From Amyelois transitella (taxonomy: Eukaryota > Arthropoda > Insecta > Lepidoptera > Pyralidae): DNA of 64,000 bases. Below the pieces are notes generated by a model. The model did not search any database. It was given only the letters and a program-made list of their open reading frames with translations, and was not told the DNA's origin. The stretch covers positions 1,322,001 to 1,386,000 of the forward strand of contig NC_083517.1 of NCBI RefSeq assembly GCF_032362555.1. The letters are read 5' to 3'. Shown piece after piece: positions 1 to 12,270 of this stretch; within the stretch, counting starts at the first letter, position 1; each line of letters opens with the position of its first letter. The translations under genes and the position numbers were made by a program.

Positions 1-1620
1 AATATAATTGAATATATTTACTTTCATATCCTAAAATATTGAAACGATGCAAGTTATATTTTATGAGAAAAAACCAAGTGAAAATGACCCAAAATCTATG
101 ATGTATCGCCTTAATATTCCATGAAATCTCAAGCAAAATATTCAAAGCATTGCAAAAAAATTTGAGCTACGAATTTTTACAGAAATTAATGAGAATACGA
201 GTATAGTAGAAATTACGTGCACACCGCATGCCGATCCACAAATGCAGTGACAATGTTCGAGAGACTTCCAGATTCGGAAACTGGGAAGTTGCGGTCAATT
301 TATCTATTAGGTATCTACATAAGTATGTAACTACGTAATAGATAAATTTTCTGCAACATTATAGGTACGTACATAATGTTTTATCATTGACTTCAGTGAT
401 TTGAATAAAGTTGTATATATACAAAGTTTAATTTTTTTTTCAATATATTTTTCATAACATTGATAATTATGATTTATTTATTTTAAAAATATTATATTGT
501 GTCGAAATTTGATAATTTGCTGAGGGCCAAAAAGCAAGTGTACACGCGTACCCACTTACTTTCTATTATATTAGGAAGTATCTATAAGCTTGTATTAAAA
601 AAAAAGCCCTAGAAAATTTTCTATACTTTTTTCCTAAATATTATTAGACAACTCGGAAGTGAAATGTAAATAAAATCGACGTGTTCGTTTGCGAATAGAT
701 TTCACGACGAAACGTATAAATAATTCCAGTCACAAAATGAATTTCTACGGTCGGTGGAAAGCTACACGGTGAGTTACAAGTTTATTAGGTTACTACAAGT
801 TTATTTGGTTACATAATTCTGTTTTTATATACATATAGAAAATTTGCATTGAAAATGCCTATAAAACATAGGTTTACTGTACACCAAAGTTTTATACACG
901 AGCATTTAATACAGTAATTGCAGTACAAAGGTGCTAACTTATTTCTATAGAAATCTCATGAAAGGAGAGATGAAAGAGTAGGTATGGCGTGTGCATATAA
1001 ATTATTATTTACTTAGCGTAGTTATCATTATGATTCTTCAATATCCTATGTCTTTAACAAATTTTATCGTGAAAAAGGTAAATGTTTATCTTTGTAGGTA
1101 GTATTATACTGAATTTAATTCATGAGCGAAGATTTCGTCAATACAAAACTGACTAATTGACGAAGCTTCAATGAGAAAATTGGAAATTTCGATAAAAAAA
1201 TTAATGAACCAAAATGAGTCTTTAATTATTTTTGGTGCTATAAAGTAGGTAAAAATTAAGAAAAATGTGTTTCTCAGGAAGCTGTACTTTTTGCAAAAAC
1301 TCAGAATAGTAAAAAAATATTGCATTTCTGCATTACGTGATTATCAAAATAATAATAACCATTTTTTTTAAATTATTAGACACTAGTCCGCTTGTTAAAC
1401 ATTTTACATGCATAAAGTTTAATTAAATAAATTATGACAATTGCGGACGAAAATTGTATTATACCTACAAGGGAGGCTTTACTAATTAATGAATCAGAGC
1501 AATAACTGAGAATTAAAGTATTTATATCTAATCAATAATACAATAAACAATTATACATTTCTGCAAAAAAATGTCATGCAATTCGGAAGAAGATTATTTA
1601 TTTCTACAAAGGTTATTATT

Positions 1621-1655
1621 CTAATAAAGATTCGAAACCTTCGAATCTTTATTAG
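1621..1655. repeat. Perfect 16-bp stem, 3-nt loop hairpin
   Basis: CTAATAAAGATTCGAA at 1621-1636 is followed by a 3-nt loop and then its exact reverse complement at 1640-1655. This is seen directly in the sequence. The function is unknown; it may be the core of a small fold-back element. Confidence 0.8.
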
Positions 1656-2164
1656 TATGAATTTAAAGTAAAAAAAATCCTAAAATAAAAATTAAATTAA
1701 ATTAATATTAAACACACGTGATTTCCACAGAAACAATTATACATTCTTGCGAAAAATGTCATGCAACTACAACCGACTATCTTTTTAACTACAATTAAAA
1801 CAAGGGAGGTTTTGCAACGTACCGTATGCAAGCAGCGCAGCCGCGGCCGCCAGTATGTGCGCATACGCAGGCGCCATCGTCGCTCACTGCGGGTGGACTG
1901 ATGGACGAAACGAACGCGAAAATATAAAGGAGGGAAACTGATAGTGTAGTGGAGTGATAGCAAACGTTTTATACTAGAGCCTTCCTTCTTTCTGCCAAAG
2001 ATTTTTATCGTCTTAAATCAATTTAAATATATAAAAGAACATGACTGACTTTTTAATAGACATATCAATGTTCAGGCCTTATCGTTCGGTCTAGATTTGA
2101 AATTTCTTACTCCGTTGAAATTAAATATCATTAGGCGGGTGGAGTCGCGGGTTATAAGCGTAAA

Positions 2165-2530
2165 AAAAGGATAGGACCACTCCATCTCGTTCCCATGGAT
2201 GTTGTAAAAGGCGACTAAGGGATAGGCTTATTAACTTGGGATTCCTTTTTTAGCGACGGGCTAGCAACCTGTCACTATTTGAATCTTAATTCTATAATTA
2301 AGCCAAATAGCTGAACGTGGCTTAGGTTTTAGTTCTGTCAACCCTGCCAGAGATATTTAGTTCTGTCAACCCTGCCAGAGATATAGACGTGATTACATGA
2401 ATTAATGAATGAAATGTGTATAAGCTACTACGTTTTAGAGCCCCGTTGGATAACCACAGCATTTTCATGACTGTTGGCTCTGTCCACCTCGCAAGGGATA
2501 TAGACTTGACTATATGTATGTATGTCTGTA
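2165..2530 (+). repeat. Dispersed SINE-like repeat, degenerate double copy
   Basis: This is a member of the most abundant repeat family in the window. Family hallmarks are a block around 'GGACCACTCCATCTC', then 'AAAAGGCGACTAAGGGATAG', then 'GCTGAACGTGGC', then a segment like 'GGCTCTGTCTACCCCGCAAG', ending in a TATG run. This copy carries an internal tandem duplication (2329-2384) and is followed by a second partial tail ending in TATG repeats near 2510-2530. Other copies lie at 18.3, 33.9, 39.0, 41.1, 42.6, 48.2, 56.9, 61.0, 61.7 and 62.2 kb. Confidence 0.8.
2329..2384 (+). repeat. 28-bp exact tandem duplication
   Basis: The unit starting TTAGTTCTGTCAACCCTGCC occurs at 2329-2356 and again at 2357-2384 without change. 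It lies inside the SINE-like repeat, so it is a local duplication after or during that insertion. Confidence 0.9.
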
Positions 2531-3359
2531 TGTATATCAACAGTTTGTATCACTTGTTGGAAACTTAGTTACAACCCCTGTATTTTGTAGCATAACAATA
2601 GGGACGCAAAACGTATCTCATCTCTTATCTTTTATTGTTCTCTATGCAAGATAAAAGATATACTTACATACGTATCAATTGCCATTTGACCTAATGTGCC
2701 TTTCACCTTCAGCGAATGAATGGGTTCAAATTTACAAAACTGCTAATACATTAAACACGTACGTTGTATTATCTTGATGTCACTTTACTATAGATAAAAA
2801 TTACTTTTACGCGTTTACGCTCCATGACGAGATTTAGAAGAGCGATTAACATCGCTAGCAGTCGCTGGTTTGGTGGTAAATGGCAGGTACAGGTAGCTCT
2901 GTCTATATGTGTGTGTTGTGTCATTCACACAGGCAAAATGTCTCGGTAGAGCGGGACGGAACGCCATGGAAGCCTCCGGGCAGGTAGAGCGACGGAGCGA
3001 GGCTGCGCCAGTCTTGGAAAACGCGACCCGCGCGCGCGCATGTCTTTTATGACCGCACGATATTACCGCGACTGTATATTACCTCTTAAAATCAATGTTA
3101 AACTCAAAAATAATCCCAGAGGTTAATCTTTTTTAAAGAAATTAAAAGTGATGGAAGTGTATGCCGTCGTAACGCTAATACGATCAAGTTGATTGCGCGA
3201 ATGCCACGGTCCACAAGCTACGCAGCCGGCGCCCCCTCCACTCATTCAAGGACCAAACGTTGAACTCATGCGGCCATCGGATTTCGCGCACATGCAATAC
3301 AAGTGGAATGAAGAGAACATTTGAAATGAGCCAATGCTGAGTTCTGCGCTCCCACGACA

Positions 3360-4571
3360 ATGTCAATCAACCAGAACGCGGCGCAGTTTAGTAAACAGAA
3401 ACAACTAGGTAAACAGGGCTCGGAACCGGTCAACTTTCCTCCGCGTTATCATCCGCCCCCGCCGGCCGCAGGTGGCCAGAAGCTAGCCACTGGCGAGGCG
3501 GCCGCCAAAGAGTTCAAACCTCCGTACGCCGGCAAAACTATCGACCCCAAATTACAATATCCGATACCTCAGGGCGTCGTGCCCGGTTCCTATCCTGGCG
3601 GGTCGGTCCCGTTCGTGAAATATCCTCACGGTTATCCGCCAGGCTATCCGCTACCACCTGGAGCGCTTCGAGTGTTACGACCATCGGCGGAAGTTATAAC
3701 TAAGGCTATCGTCCACGAACCCGTAGAGCCAGCAGCTCGCGCCCGGAGCGCGGACGACACGCAACGAACGCAGAGAAATATCGAAGAAGAACAAATCCAC
3801 AGACGATCTGCCGACATGTTGAAATTCACTAAACGAGTAGATGCAGAAGGACCTAGAGCTTCCACTGATCAGAGGCGGCAGATACAAACGCTTTTAGATG
3901 AAATAAAAGCATTGAAAGAAGCCAATCGTCGTCTCAGCGATGATAATCAGGAGCTGCGTGACCTGTGCTGTTTTTTGGACGACGACCGTCAGAAAGGTAG
4001 GAAGCTAGCTCGTGAATGGCAAAGGTTCGGACGGTACACAGCGTCAGTTATGCGCCAAGAAGTGTCAGCTTACCAGAATAAGCTAAGGGAGTTGGATGAT
4101 AAGCAACAAGAGTTGATACGTGACAATTTGGAGTTGAAGGAGTTGTGTTTATATTTGGACGAGGAACGGGAGAGGAGTACTTGCGTCAGCTGCGGCAGGA
4201 CGGCTGGGAGGGAAAGGGATGATGGCGATGGGAGTAGCAGCGGTACTAATGTGGATGAGGCGCCTCGAGCCGGGCCCCAGGTCACCATCACACACCCGCA
4301 GCTTGCCGAAAGAACCGTCCAGTACGTTCGTGATTTAGAGCAAAAAGTTCGAAGATTAGAAGCCGAAAAAGGTCTTGGGGGGCCGGTGAATGAACGTCCC
4401 GAAGCTGTGGTGCGAGCATTGCAGGTTTTAGAAGTGAGAGAACGAGTGGAAAGGGAACGTAGGAGACCAGCTCCTGACTTAGACTCGGGGGAGCAAGCGT
4501 TAGTAAGGGAGATGTGTAACGTAGTGTGGGGCAAGCTGGAAGAGGCGCCCCCTCAGGCGCCGCCGCGTTAG
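3360..4571 (+). CDS. CCDC85: Coiled-coil domain-containing protein 85 (CCDC85) family
   Basis: The frame is 403 codons, uninterrupted, starting at an ATG with A at -3. The first ~130 residues are rich in proline, glycine and tyrosine and look disordered. A coiled coil spans about residues 170-270. It contains the paired family motif: 'LRDLCCFLDDDRQKGRKLA' near residue 200 and its echo 'LKELCLYLDEERE' near 262, with 'EWQRFGRYT' between. A CVSC pair (about 273-276) and a second short coiled coil ('YVRDLEQKVRRLEAEK', about 322-337) follow. In other animals CCDC85 proteins act as adaptors at cell junctions; nematode PICC-1 binds polarity proteins. The role here is inferred from the family. No splice donor was needed to reach a plausible C terminus, so the gene appears to be single-exon, though 5' non-coding exons are possible. 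Confidence 0.9.
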   Translation: MSINQNAAQFSKQKQLGKQGSEPVNFPPRYHPPPPAAGGQKLATGEAAAKEFKPPYAGKTIDPKLQYPIPQGVVPGSYPGGSVPFVKYPHGYPPGYPLPPGALRVLRPSAEVITKAIVHEPVEPAARARSADDTQRTQRNIEEEQIHRRSADMLKFTKRVDAEGPRASTDQRRQIQTLLDEIKALKEANRRLSDDNQELRDLCCFLDDDRQKGRKLAREWQRFGRYTASVMRQEVSAYQNKLRELDDKQQELIRDNLELKELCLYLDEERERSTCVSCGRTAGRERDDGDGSSSGTNVDEAPRAGPQVTITHPQLAERTVQYVRDLEQKVRRLEAEKGLGGPVNERPEAVVRALQVLEVRERVERERRRPAPDLDSGEQALVREMCNVVWGKLEEAPPQAPPR

Positions 4572-6707
4572 ATTTGAACAATTTTATGTGTCTGGTATAA
4601 CGAATCTTCGTGTTAAATTGGTGTTTACTTACTTATTAGTAAGAATTCATCGTGCCGGAATTGTTACTAGCAAGCTCGAGTGGATGTTGATCGAGGTCAT
4701 CAGACGAGTTGGGCGACCTAAAGAATCGATTGTGCTTGACCTTGTTTATCAATGGAGCTCAGCTAGTAGGGAACTGAATGAGTATTATGGTACTTTACAA
4801 ACGAAAATCTATCGAACAGTTATTTCCTCAGTAACCGAAAAGTACAAAATAGATACTAGTTTAACGTAAGTTTTACTTAGTGCTTGCTTACAGTCAACAA
4901 AGTTTTCAATACAAAATATTGTCATTTGGATGACGTAATTAAGTGAGATAGAGTTTCGTGAAGGCAATCGAGATTTATATTTAAAAAAGAAACTATTCAA
5001 AAGACGAAATAAATTGATTAGGTACAGAATTTATAACTTAAACTAATATATTCCTAATTTTGAAATTGACATTGTGACAGAGCCAATAGTCTCAAAAATA
5101 TTCTAAGCCCACGATCAGCTTACAACTGTATGCTTGTTTATAAGGCGTTTTCATTTGGAAGACATGATCATTCAGGACAATTCCTTATTCGCTTTGTTGG
5201 CTGCACACGAATGCCTAAATATAATGCTACTTATCTCTTGTCGGTTGTATAGATTTTGCCTCCTTTAGATATAAATACTTATTTATAATGAAACGTGTAA
5301 TATAAAAGAGAAAAAATCAGTTAAGATATAATGGTAAAATAAAAATGTTATCTACGTTTTACGAGGCTATAAAGATAATTGTAAAAAATAAGTACTTACG
5401 TCTGTGATTACTCGAATTTCAAAATTGTCTAAAAAAAATTTTTTTATGTGTAAAAAGTGAGCAGTTTACATTTTTTTGTGTTATTTATGAAAAAAAGAAA
5501 CTATTATTTTGAGATTTTGCCGCATAAGTCATCTAGTCAGATTCAACTTGCCACCGTTAGCATACCTGTCTTGAAGAATGCATAATATAATTTATTTAAT
5601 TATTTAGTAAATTCATCCAATATTATAGACATTACTTAAAAAGATACATCTTTCAATATTTTTTTTTTAATATAAGTAAATTTTCAACGCCAGGCTAATT
5701 GTACTTTACTACTTTACTTAGTTAAGTAGGTAAGTATAAGTTTTGTGCGTTTCAATCTAAAAAGAGAATATTTTTGTTATAAAGTAAATTCTGTTTCGAT
5801 TATCGAACTATTGAATGGAACTATTGCAAAGATTTATATAAAGTAAGGATGTTTTTTTTTAAAGCAAGTGTTTTTACTTTTTTACTTTACAAAAATATTC
5901 TTTTTAATAACGTTTTCATATTATGATCTGCAATGTTATTTAAAAATTTGTATATACTTTGTTCCTTGTGTGACTTTACCTATAAGTTAAATAGGTATCT
6001 ATTCAAATCAATTTTACATCTTAGTATTCACAATCGCCTTGGTCATCTAATGTAACACTGTTAATACCTACCCATGCATAATCTTTCAATTCAAACTGTT
6101 ATCTACTAGGTAAGATACCTACTTACATTATTTTAACTTACATACAAAAAGGTTTTATGTAATACTGGACATTTTGCTACCTATTTATCGTATTACCTCA
6201 AAATGAAATAGTTTTACAACATTTGATTTGGATTGTTTTTCATGTAAAACAAATCTTTTTATAAAGGAGGTCAAAGATTTTACATGTTTTGCTTTGCTTT
6301 ACAAGATAACTTTAGAAATAATTTGTTTTATTAATTTATTGAAAATATTTTTAATTTTAATAAGTAAATATTTCCGTTTTAATTTTCATTGTTTTATTTA
6401 CTATGCCTATACCTGATTATTTATAAATAATTGACTTCGCTACTATGAATGATCATTTTAAAAGACCCTTTTTGACACCTTTTTAAAGGACCTTATCTGA
6501 TAAACCTTAAACTGCTTAACTCCGAAAAAGGTAGTATTAAATACAAAAACACAGTTATTTTTAAATAAAAACTCTCGTGTGTCACGCTGACTTGACAGGA
6601 CTGTAAATATTTCAATTTCTGAATAGATACTGAATTCTCTTTTGTGATAATTACTTACATTGTGATAATTTATCTTTACTAGAGCGGCACAGTGAAAAAG
6701 AAGTAAA
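4572..6707. other. 3' flank of CCDC85 gene and AT-rich intergenic DNA
   Basis: The stretch is strongly AT-rich. The first part is probably the 3' UTR of the upstream gene. A 93-codon open frame at 4588-4869 has no recognisable features and is most likely chance within the UTR. No other feature is seen. Confidence 0.6.
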
Positions 6708-8342
6708 ATGCCTGAAGAAGAAAAAGGAGAGGGCCCAGAAGATATCGACACTATTGGTGTAAATTACAATGATTAGATAGTTTTTATAGCAGGATACTTA
6801 CGTCCCACGGGTTTTTAAAATTTTAGACAACATTTTTATTAGAGGCATTAATAGGTACCAGTATACCTGTTGCGTCCTTCTTGGGAGTGCCCTTATAACC
6901 ACGATCAAGGAGTATGAAAGCTTATCTTCTTAATCGCCTCTATCAACATTCAGGTGAAGCATATCTATTTTTAAGTGCCGGATAACATACGGCTTACGGT
7001 ACATTATGACATCCAAAACCAGAACGCCTGTTATTCAAGCGTAGTAATATAATTTACTGCATAATTGCTCTTCAGATTTATGTAGGCGGTCGCAACGCAG
7101 ATGGCGAGCGTCATGGGGAAGGCTGGGCTCACCTCCCAAATGGAGACTTCTACCAGGGCTGCTACTGTCGCGGCATGAGGAATGGACGGGGCCTGTATGT
7201 TTTCAAAAATGGTGCTCGGTACGATGGTGAGACGATTTACAATTTTACGAAGTACTTACCTGACTATACCTTTTATTCGGAGCTTCAACTATTATATCTA
7301 ATTGTTCCATCTTAATTGTCCAAAAATCAGCAAATTAACTTCATTTTGGCCTATTTTGCAGGCGAATGGCGCAAAGCCATGAAATACGGAACGGGCACAA
7401 TGATATACCCTGATGGTTCCCGATACGAAGGGGACTGGAGGTACGATTTGAAACAAGGTTTCGGAGCTTACTACTACCCTAACGGAGACATATACGAAGG
7501 GGCCTGGTTCAAGGGGAAGCGCCACGGACTTGGGACATATTTCTTCGCAGAATACCAAGTTAAATTCATGGGCACGTGGGTGGAAGGGGTCATTCAAGGT
7601 CCGGGGCAAATCATTTACCCCCGTGTGCGTTACCACGGCGCATGGCTGAAAGGGAAGCCTAAAGGTCCGGGGTGTTTTGTGTTTGATACGAACTGTATGC
7701 AGCATGGCTTCTACTTACTGCTAAAAGATCCGGAATTGGAGGAGTTTGGAGAAGGAGAGGAAGAAAAGGAGGATAAAGAAGTGAAGGAGGAACGCCAGGA
7801 TGAGGAGGAGGAAATTGAAGTGGATGAGACGTTAGGTAATAATTTTTATTTGACTCGGCTTGTTTTTTTTAGTTCACCGATAGGTACTGCTTTCTACCAT
7901 AATCGTTTGGTTTCTAGCCGAAAATAGTTTCACTTATCCCAGCATGGGTTAACTCAATGGGACTAGTGGGAAAGAACGGACGAACGGAATTTGAGCTTCT
8001 TATTATTATTGTCCTACTTAGAAGTAGCCTATCTATCTACCTATCGTTGCATTACCTTCTAGAACTTCCATAGAATCAGACTAACCTAACAAATTCCCAT
8101 CAGGCAAAATAGCGGTGTGGCGAGCGCGAAACGTGACAGCTTACATGGCGGAGTTCCTGCCTCCCGAAGCCGTTCCACTCCCGATCCACGATTCTGTGCC
8201 TTCCCTCACTGACGAGACTATAGAGACTGACGTTATGCAGTTCGAGATGTCCCACGTGGGGGAGGAGGAGACCCTGCAGGATAACGACTCCTGGCTGATG
8301 CACAGGCAGAAGTTCTTGGAAGAAACTGAGCAGAAAGATTAA
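6708..8342 (+). CDS. RSPH1: Radial spoke head 1 homolog, MORN-repeat protein (four exons)
   Basis: Exons 6708-6758, 7076-7226, 7362-7835 and 8104-8342 join in phase with GT-AG borders to give 304 residues; human RSPH1 is of similar length (about 309). The short acidic N terminus ([17 protein letters not shown]) leads into '[13 protein letters not shown]', which matches the start of the RSPH1 repeat array. About six MORN repeats follow (residues ~18-170), with signatures such as '[11 protein letters not shown]' and '[16 protein letters not shown]'. A very acidic stretch (E/K/D-rich, ~195-220) and a C-terminal tail complete it. RSPH1 sits in the head of the radial spokes of motile axonemes, so expression in testis and sperm is expected in a moth. 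Reading past 7835 would add intron sequence; the donor there is GGTAAT. The gene converges on DPY30. Confidence 0.95.
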
Positions 8343-10314
8343 GTTCATTATTTTATTTACATGCGCCATACTTGTACATACACCTCTTTCCGAGGGTAGG
8401 CAGACTACATCTTGTCACTTATACGTTCCTGTATCTTGTTCCACTTCGTCCATATTCATAAACTATCTTCGTTAATCCCGGGTGAACGCCTCTTCCCTTA
8501 GTCGCCTGTTACTACATCCATGAAAGATGACCTAATGTATCAACTATCTGGAAAAAATTTAGGATATCGCGGAAGTGGTAAGAAACTATTATTTTTTAAA
8601 GACTGCGAAACGCATATTTGAGTAAAGTTTTAATTTTAAGAATACAACCATAGACATGTTTCGGTTTATGTGTAATCATAAAAAAACATGAAATCAAAAC
8701 ACATTTGTATTGTACCATCACTATTATATTTATCATAATGCAGCTAAATAAATTTTGGGTCATTTCAAATGCGTTTCATTTTTCTAGCTTTGTCATTCTG
8801 CATTTTGTATAAAGTAAATAGTTTTGATAACTACATACACATGTGACTTATCTTAAAAGTGTAAACGGGCTAACGAGATGAATGCTCTAAATAAGTTATG
8901 ATACCTTATAGCTTATTCAAGGCATTATTTAAAATCACAGGCAAATAACATGGATAGGTGATACTACACGCATAAAGTGAAAGTATAATGTTAAAAAACT
9001 GCTCACGTGAATCAGACTTATTGGTAAAAGGTACAAATGTTTCTGTGTGAATACTAAGGACATTTAAAAAGTCGTAGGAATAAGACACACAAGGGGATGT
9101 TATAGATTGGAAACTAAGCATTAAACATGGAAAATGATGGCTATCTGAAAAAAAATGTTGCAAGCGTACTTCAGCTTGTGTTACAGCCTTTCAGCCTCCA
9201 TGGACAGAACTCTGACTTGACATTTTAGACAAATAAAACTTTGGGACTGATTAGTAAAAAAAGGACTATTGATTTGACCGAGATGACAATCAGACAAGAC
9301 ACTCCTTGAATGAAGATTTGAAAATCTGGTGTTGTCTTTGTGACTAACCCATCAGCCCCGGCCTGTTCAGCTTGATTGACACTTGTAAGGACTGATGCTC
9401 ATTAGAGCTACCATGCCTTTGATTGGAACCGAGTATTGGGCTCAAGGACACTGGTGATTCATTGTGAAATGCAAAATTTCTTCACACATTCTAATGAGAA
9501 TCATTACTTCACATTGACCAACCTACATGCTTGATACTGTATTTTTTATTAAACTAATATTGCCAAAATTAAAATGGCAGTCAACGCCACAAGTCAAGAA
9601 TCACAAAGTATTGTTATACTTTAATATTAAAACAAGGCACAGACATCATAAATGTTCTGCATTTATTAACTAAATTTTACATACAAAAAAGATGGATACA
9701 ACTGATATTTACTATTAGTTATGAACTAGAGCAGGCATTTTTATTTATTGCATACAATGTCAAGTGGCCGGCACTTTATAACATGCAATGTATGAAAATG
9801 AACCCTTTAGGTACTAAAATACAGGTTGACAATGTTGAATTGAAGTGTTCTTAGAAAAAAACATTTTCAAATTAATTTATAGACATGGGAAGACACATTT
9901 CATAATGAGTTATTTTTCATATTAACCATGTTTTAATTAAGAAATGTATTTGTTTAAAAAGGCCACCCTTAGTTTTAAGTATTTAAAAATACACAAATGC
10001 CTGTACACAAAAAGGGCCACACAGACCAAGTGAAATCTGCTAAAAGTTATAAAGAGACATAATGTACTCTTCACTCTTTAGCAATAGCTATTTAAATTCT
10101 ATAACATTAATTCTGAAGTTTTGGTTTCACAATTAAGAACCAAGGGATGCCATGGTTTATATTTAATGTTTGAATCCATCATGCTCTATGGTTTTATAAG
10201 AACTGAGTACAGAACATGAAAAGCTAACCTAAAAGAATCCCTGTATATATACACTATGTTTCTATTTGGTATTAAACAGAGTATCCATCTTTTTTACACC
10301 CTATATAAAATAAC
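8343..10314. other. Intergenic region between convergent RSPH1 and DPY30
   Basis: No coding exon is seen. It includes a degraded dispersed repeat at about 8370-8530 in minus orientation ('CTCTTTCCGAGGGTAGGCAG', then a segment like CCCTTAGTCGCC). The rest is unique-looking AT-rich DNA that must hold the 3' ends of both flanking genes. Confidence 0.6.
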
Positions 10315-10753
10315 TCATGTTTGAGGGTTCTGGGTTGGATTATTATTAGCTCCGGAGTTGCTATTTTCAAAGGTACTTTTATTCTTGAGTAAATATGCTG
10401 CCAGGTAGTTGATTGGGTCTGGAGGCCTTTCCTTAGCTAGTGCGGATAAACCTTGGAGAAGAATGGGTACTACAGTTTGGTCTAAGTATTGTCGTGTAGG
10501 CAGAGCATTGAGATCAATTCTTGATTTCCGATTCGCACTAGTTTCGTTGTCTTTTTCCATTGATATTATTTTCTGTAACAGAGAAATGATTGAATGGGTC
10601 ATTACTCTTGAAAATTAAAAAGTTCCAGATAATTTAGTACATCAGTAGCTAATTTATTTTAAAATCAGATGAAAGTATGCTTACCTTTACAGACTCGGGT
10701 ATTTTTGACGGTGGCTCTTCTTTAGCACTGACCTGAATGGAAGTATCTGACAT
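10315..10753 (-). CDS. DPY30: DPY-30 homolog, SET1/MLL complex subunit (two exons)
   Basis: Exon 1 (10753-10685, 23 codons) ends AAG|GTAAGC; exon 2 (10572-10315) follows a TTACAG acceptor in phase 0. The product is 108 residues, close to the roughly 99 of human DPY30. Residues ~41-93 form the Dpy-30 motif. '[19 protein letters not shown]' and '[20 protein letters not shown]' are almost unchanged from vertebrate DPY30. In the family this two-helix motif dimerises and docks onto ASH2L in H3K4 methyltransferase complexes in the nucleus. The C-terminal tail is Asn/Pro-rich and variable. The gene is tail-to-tail with RSPH1. Confidence 0.97.
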
Positions 10754-11194
10754 CGGTCGGTGATATTGTTAATTCATACACTTTTCTATGGTTTGCTTCA
10801 ATAACAGCATTCGTTTACTGTTTTATTAAACAGGTGAAAAGACGCCGATCGGCAACAAGGCAATCTTAGAGGCAATGCAAATCAGAAATATTTTTGTTTT
10901 GATTTGACAGGAATGATTTATATGCAGTTGTCACTGTCACGTACTAACCGTCACTCTCCGCCTGACATATGACACATGTACCTATTTGACTTTTTAAAAC
11001 GGTCCGAAGAAAAACTTTATATTTATACAGCCACGTGAAAAAAAACTTTTGTTGTGCAAATGTAGATATATTAAAATAAAATATGTTAGGCGTTTAATTT
11101 CAAATTGCTGACAATAGCGGCAAGCAACTCATAAATCTCATGACAAACTAATGGCTTAATGTTATACTTAGTACGTTATAGGTAATACTATTAG

Positions 11195-11410
11195 TACCCG
11201 GTTGACCGAGCTTTGCTCGGTCTACCGGAGATTGCTCTGATATAGTTTCTTAAAACGCGGTTTTTAAAATGTTTATATATCTTGGGAACCGAGCTTTTCT
11301 CGAACCTAGGACCTTGATAAATCGATTCCTTGAGCCGAAAAGCCCCTAATCTGTAACTTTCATGAAAATCGTTGGAGCCGTTTCCGAGATCCTGATTTAA
11401 ATATATTAGA
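11195..11410 (+). repeat. Non-autonomous repeat with 'CCGAGCTTTGCTCGG' hairpin
   Basis: A short perfect hairpin (CCGAGC-TTT-GCTCGG) near 11207-11221 is followed by 'GAACCGAGCTTTTCTCGAAC' and then 'CGTTGGAGCCGTTTCCGAGA'. Segments like these recur in lepidopteran Helitron-like repeats, as I recall. The boundaries are approximate. Confidence 0.45.
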
Positions 11411-12129
11411 TTAGATAGAAATCAGTTTATTTTGCGTAAAAAACATACCTACTTACAATAATGCGGAGAATATATTCTTTTCTACAGACCATATTGTTTG
11501 GGTATAGGTATGAATAAAACCACACAAATGTTTTAGATAATTGATCATAATATAATAATAATTTAATATGACTATTCCTAACTTAAAGAACTATTTTACA
11601 GATCACACCATTCTATACACAAAAACACATATTCTACGAACACTCTGTTAAAAAAAAAAATCTACTTAAACATTGAAGTTAAAAACGATCAATTTGTATT
11701 TAATGCATCAGTAAAATAATAAATTTCTTTAATTTTTTCCCTTTCACACTTTGATGATAAACTTTTACTATATTGATGAAAAGAGAAAAGTTTAAAGGTG
11801 CATTTCTTTTGTATTTCTTCGTAATACTTAGATACTTTCAACACTCTCCTTTAGATTCTTAGGCTGAATGTAAGGCCACATTTTGCATTCTTATCACTTA
11901 GTATTATTTTGTTATGGCTCTTAGATAAATGTTCTTTTTTCTCGTTAAAAACATGTCTAATTACTTCTTTATTTTGCAGTTTTAGCTGTAGGTAAGTTCC
12001 ATGGCAGGATGTCTGGTAAATCGCGTTGCGTATTGAAAGGGAGAACTCTGTATCTGATCTCGTTCTAGATAACCAAAATAATTGGTGGTTGAAATTTTTA
12101 CCTAATTATCCACCAAAAACAAAACGTTT

Positions 12130-12270
12130 GGAAATCCACGCGGGCGGCGGCGCGCTGTTATATATTAGGGCGAGTGGACATCGCGGCGGTAGTGAGCGCA
12201 CGGTGTCCAAACATTCCGAGACTATACGCCATTTTGATTATTTTTATCTTTTAAACTAGTGAGTATTTTG
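12130..12270 (+). promoter_or_regulatory. Candidate TATA promoter and non-coding first exon
   Basis: A GC-rich island interrupts AT-rich DNA. A TATATTA box at about 12150-12158 is followed about 30 bp later by GC-rich sequence. A strong donor-like GTGAGT lies at about 12259-12264. This arrangement (box, possible first exon, donor) suggests a plus-strand transcription start. No coding exon on the plus strand could be linked to it, so it may drive a non-coding RNA or be coincidence. Confidence 0.25.

Larger units (their letters stand above)
1..3359. other. Intergenic DNA and 5' flank of the CCDC85-type gene
   Basis: No coding exon is recognisable here. Most of the stretch is AT-rich. It contains a perfect 16-bp stem hairpin (1621-1655), a GC-rich patch at about 1815-1930, a dispersed SINE-like repeat (2165-2530), and a second GC-rich patch at about 2930-3060 with a run of alternating CG. 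The second patch lies 300-400 bp upstream of the next start codon and is the likelier promoter or 5' UTR of that gene, but no TATA box or initiator can be fixed. Confidence 0.6.

Noticed and set aside
4588-4869. 93-codon open frame after CCDC85
   Set aside because: It lies in the probable 3' UTR, resembles no family and has no splice or start evidence beyond being open.
7836-7927. Extension of RSPH1 exon 3 past 7835
   Set aside because: GGTAAT at 7835-7840 is a donor and the next exon at 8104 restores the family C terminus; the extension is intron.
12026-12259. 77-codon plus-strand frame as a gene
   Set aside because: No ATG at its start and no recognisable protein features; the GC-rich part is better explained as promoter-like DNA.
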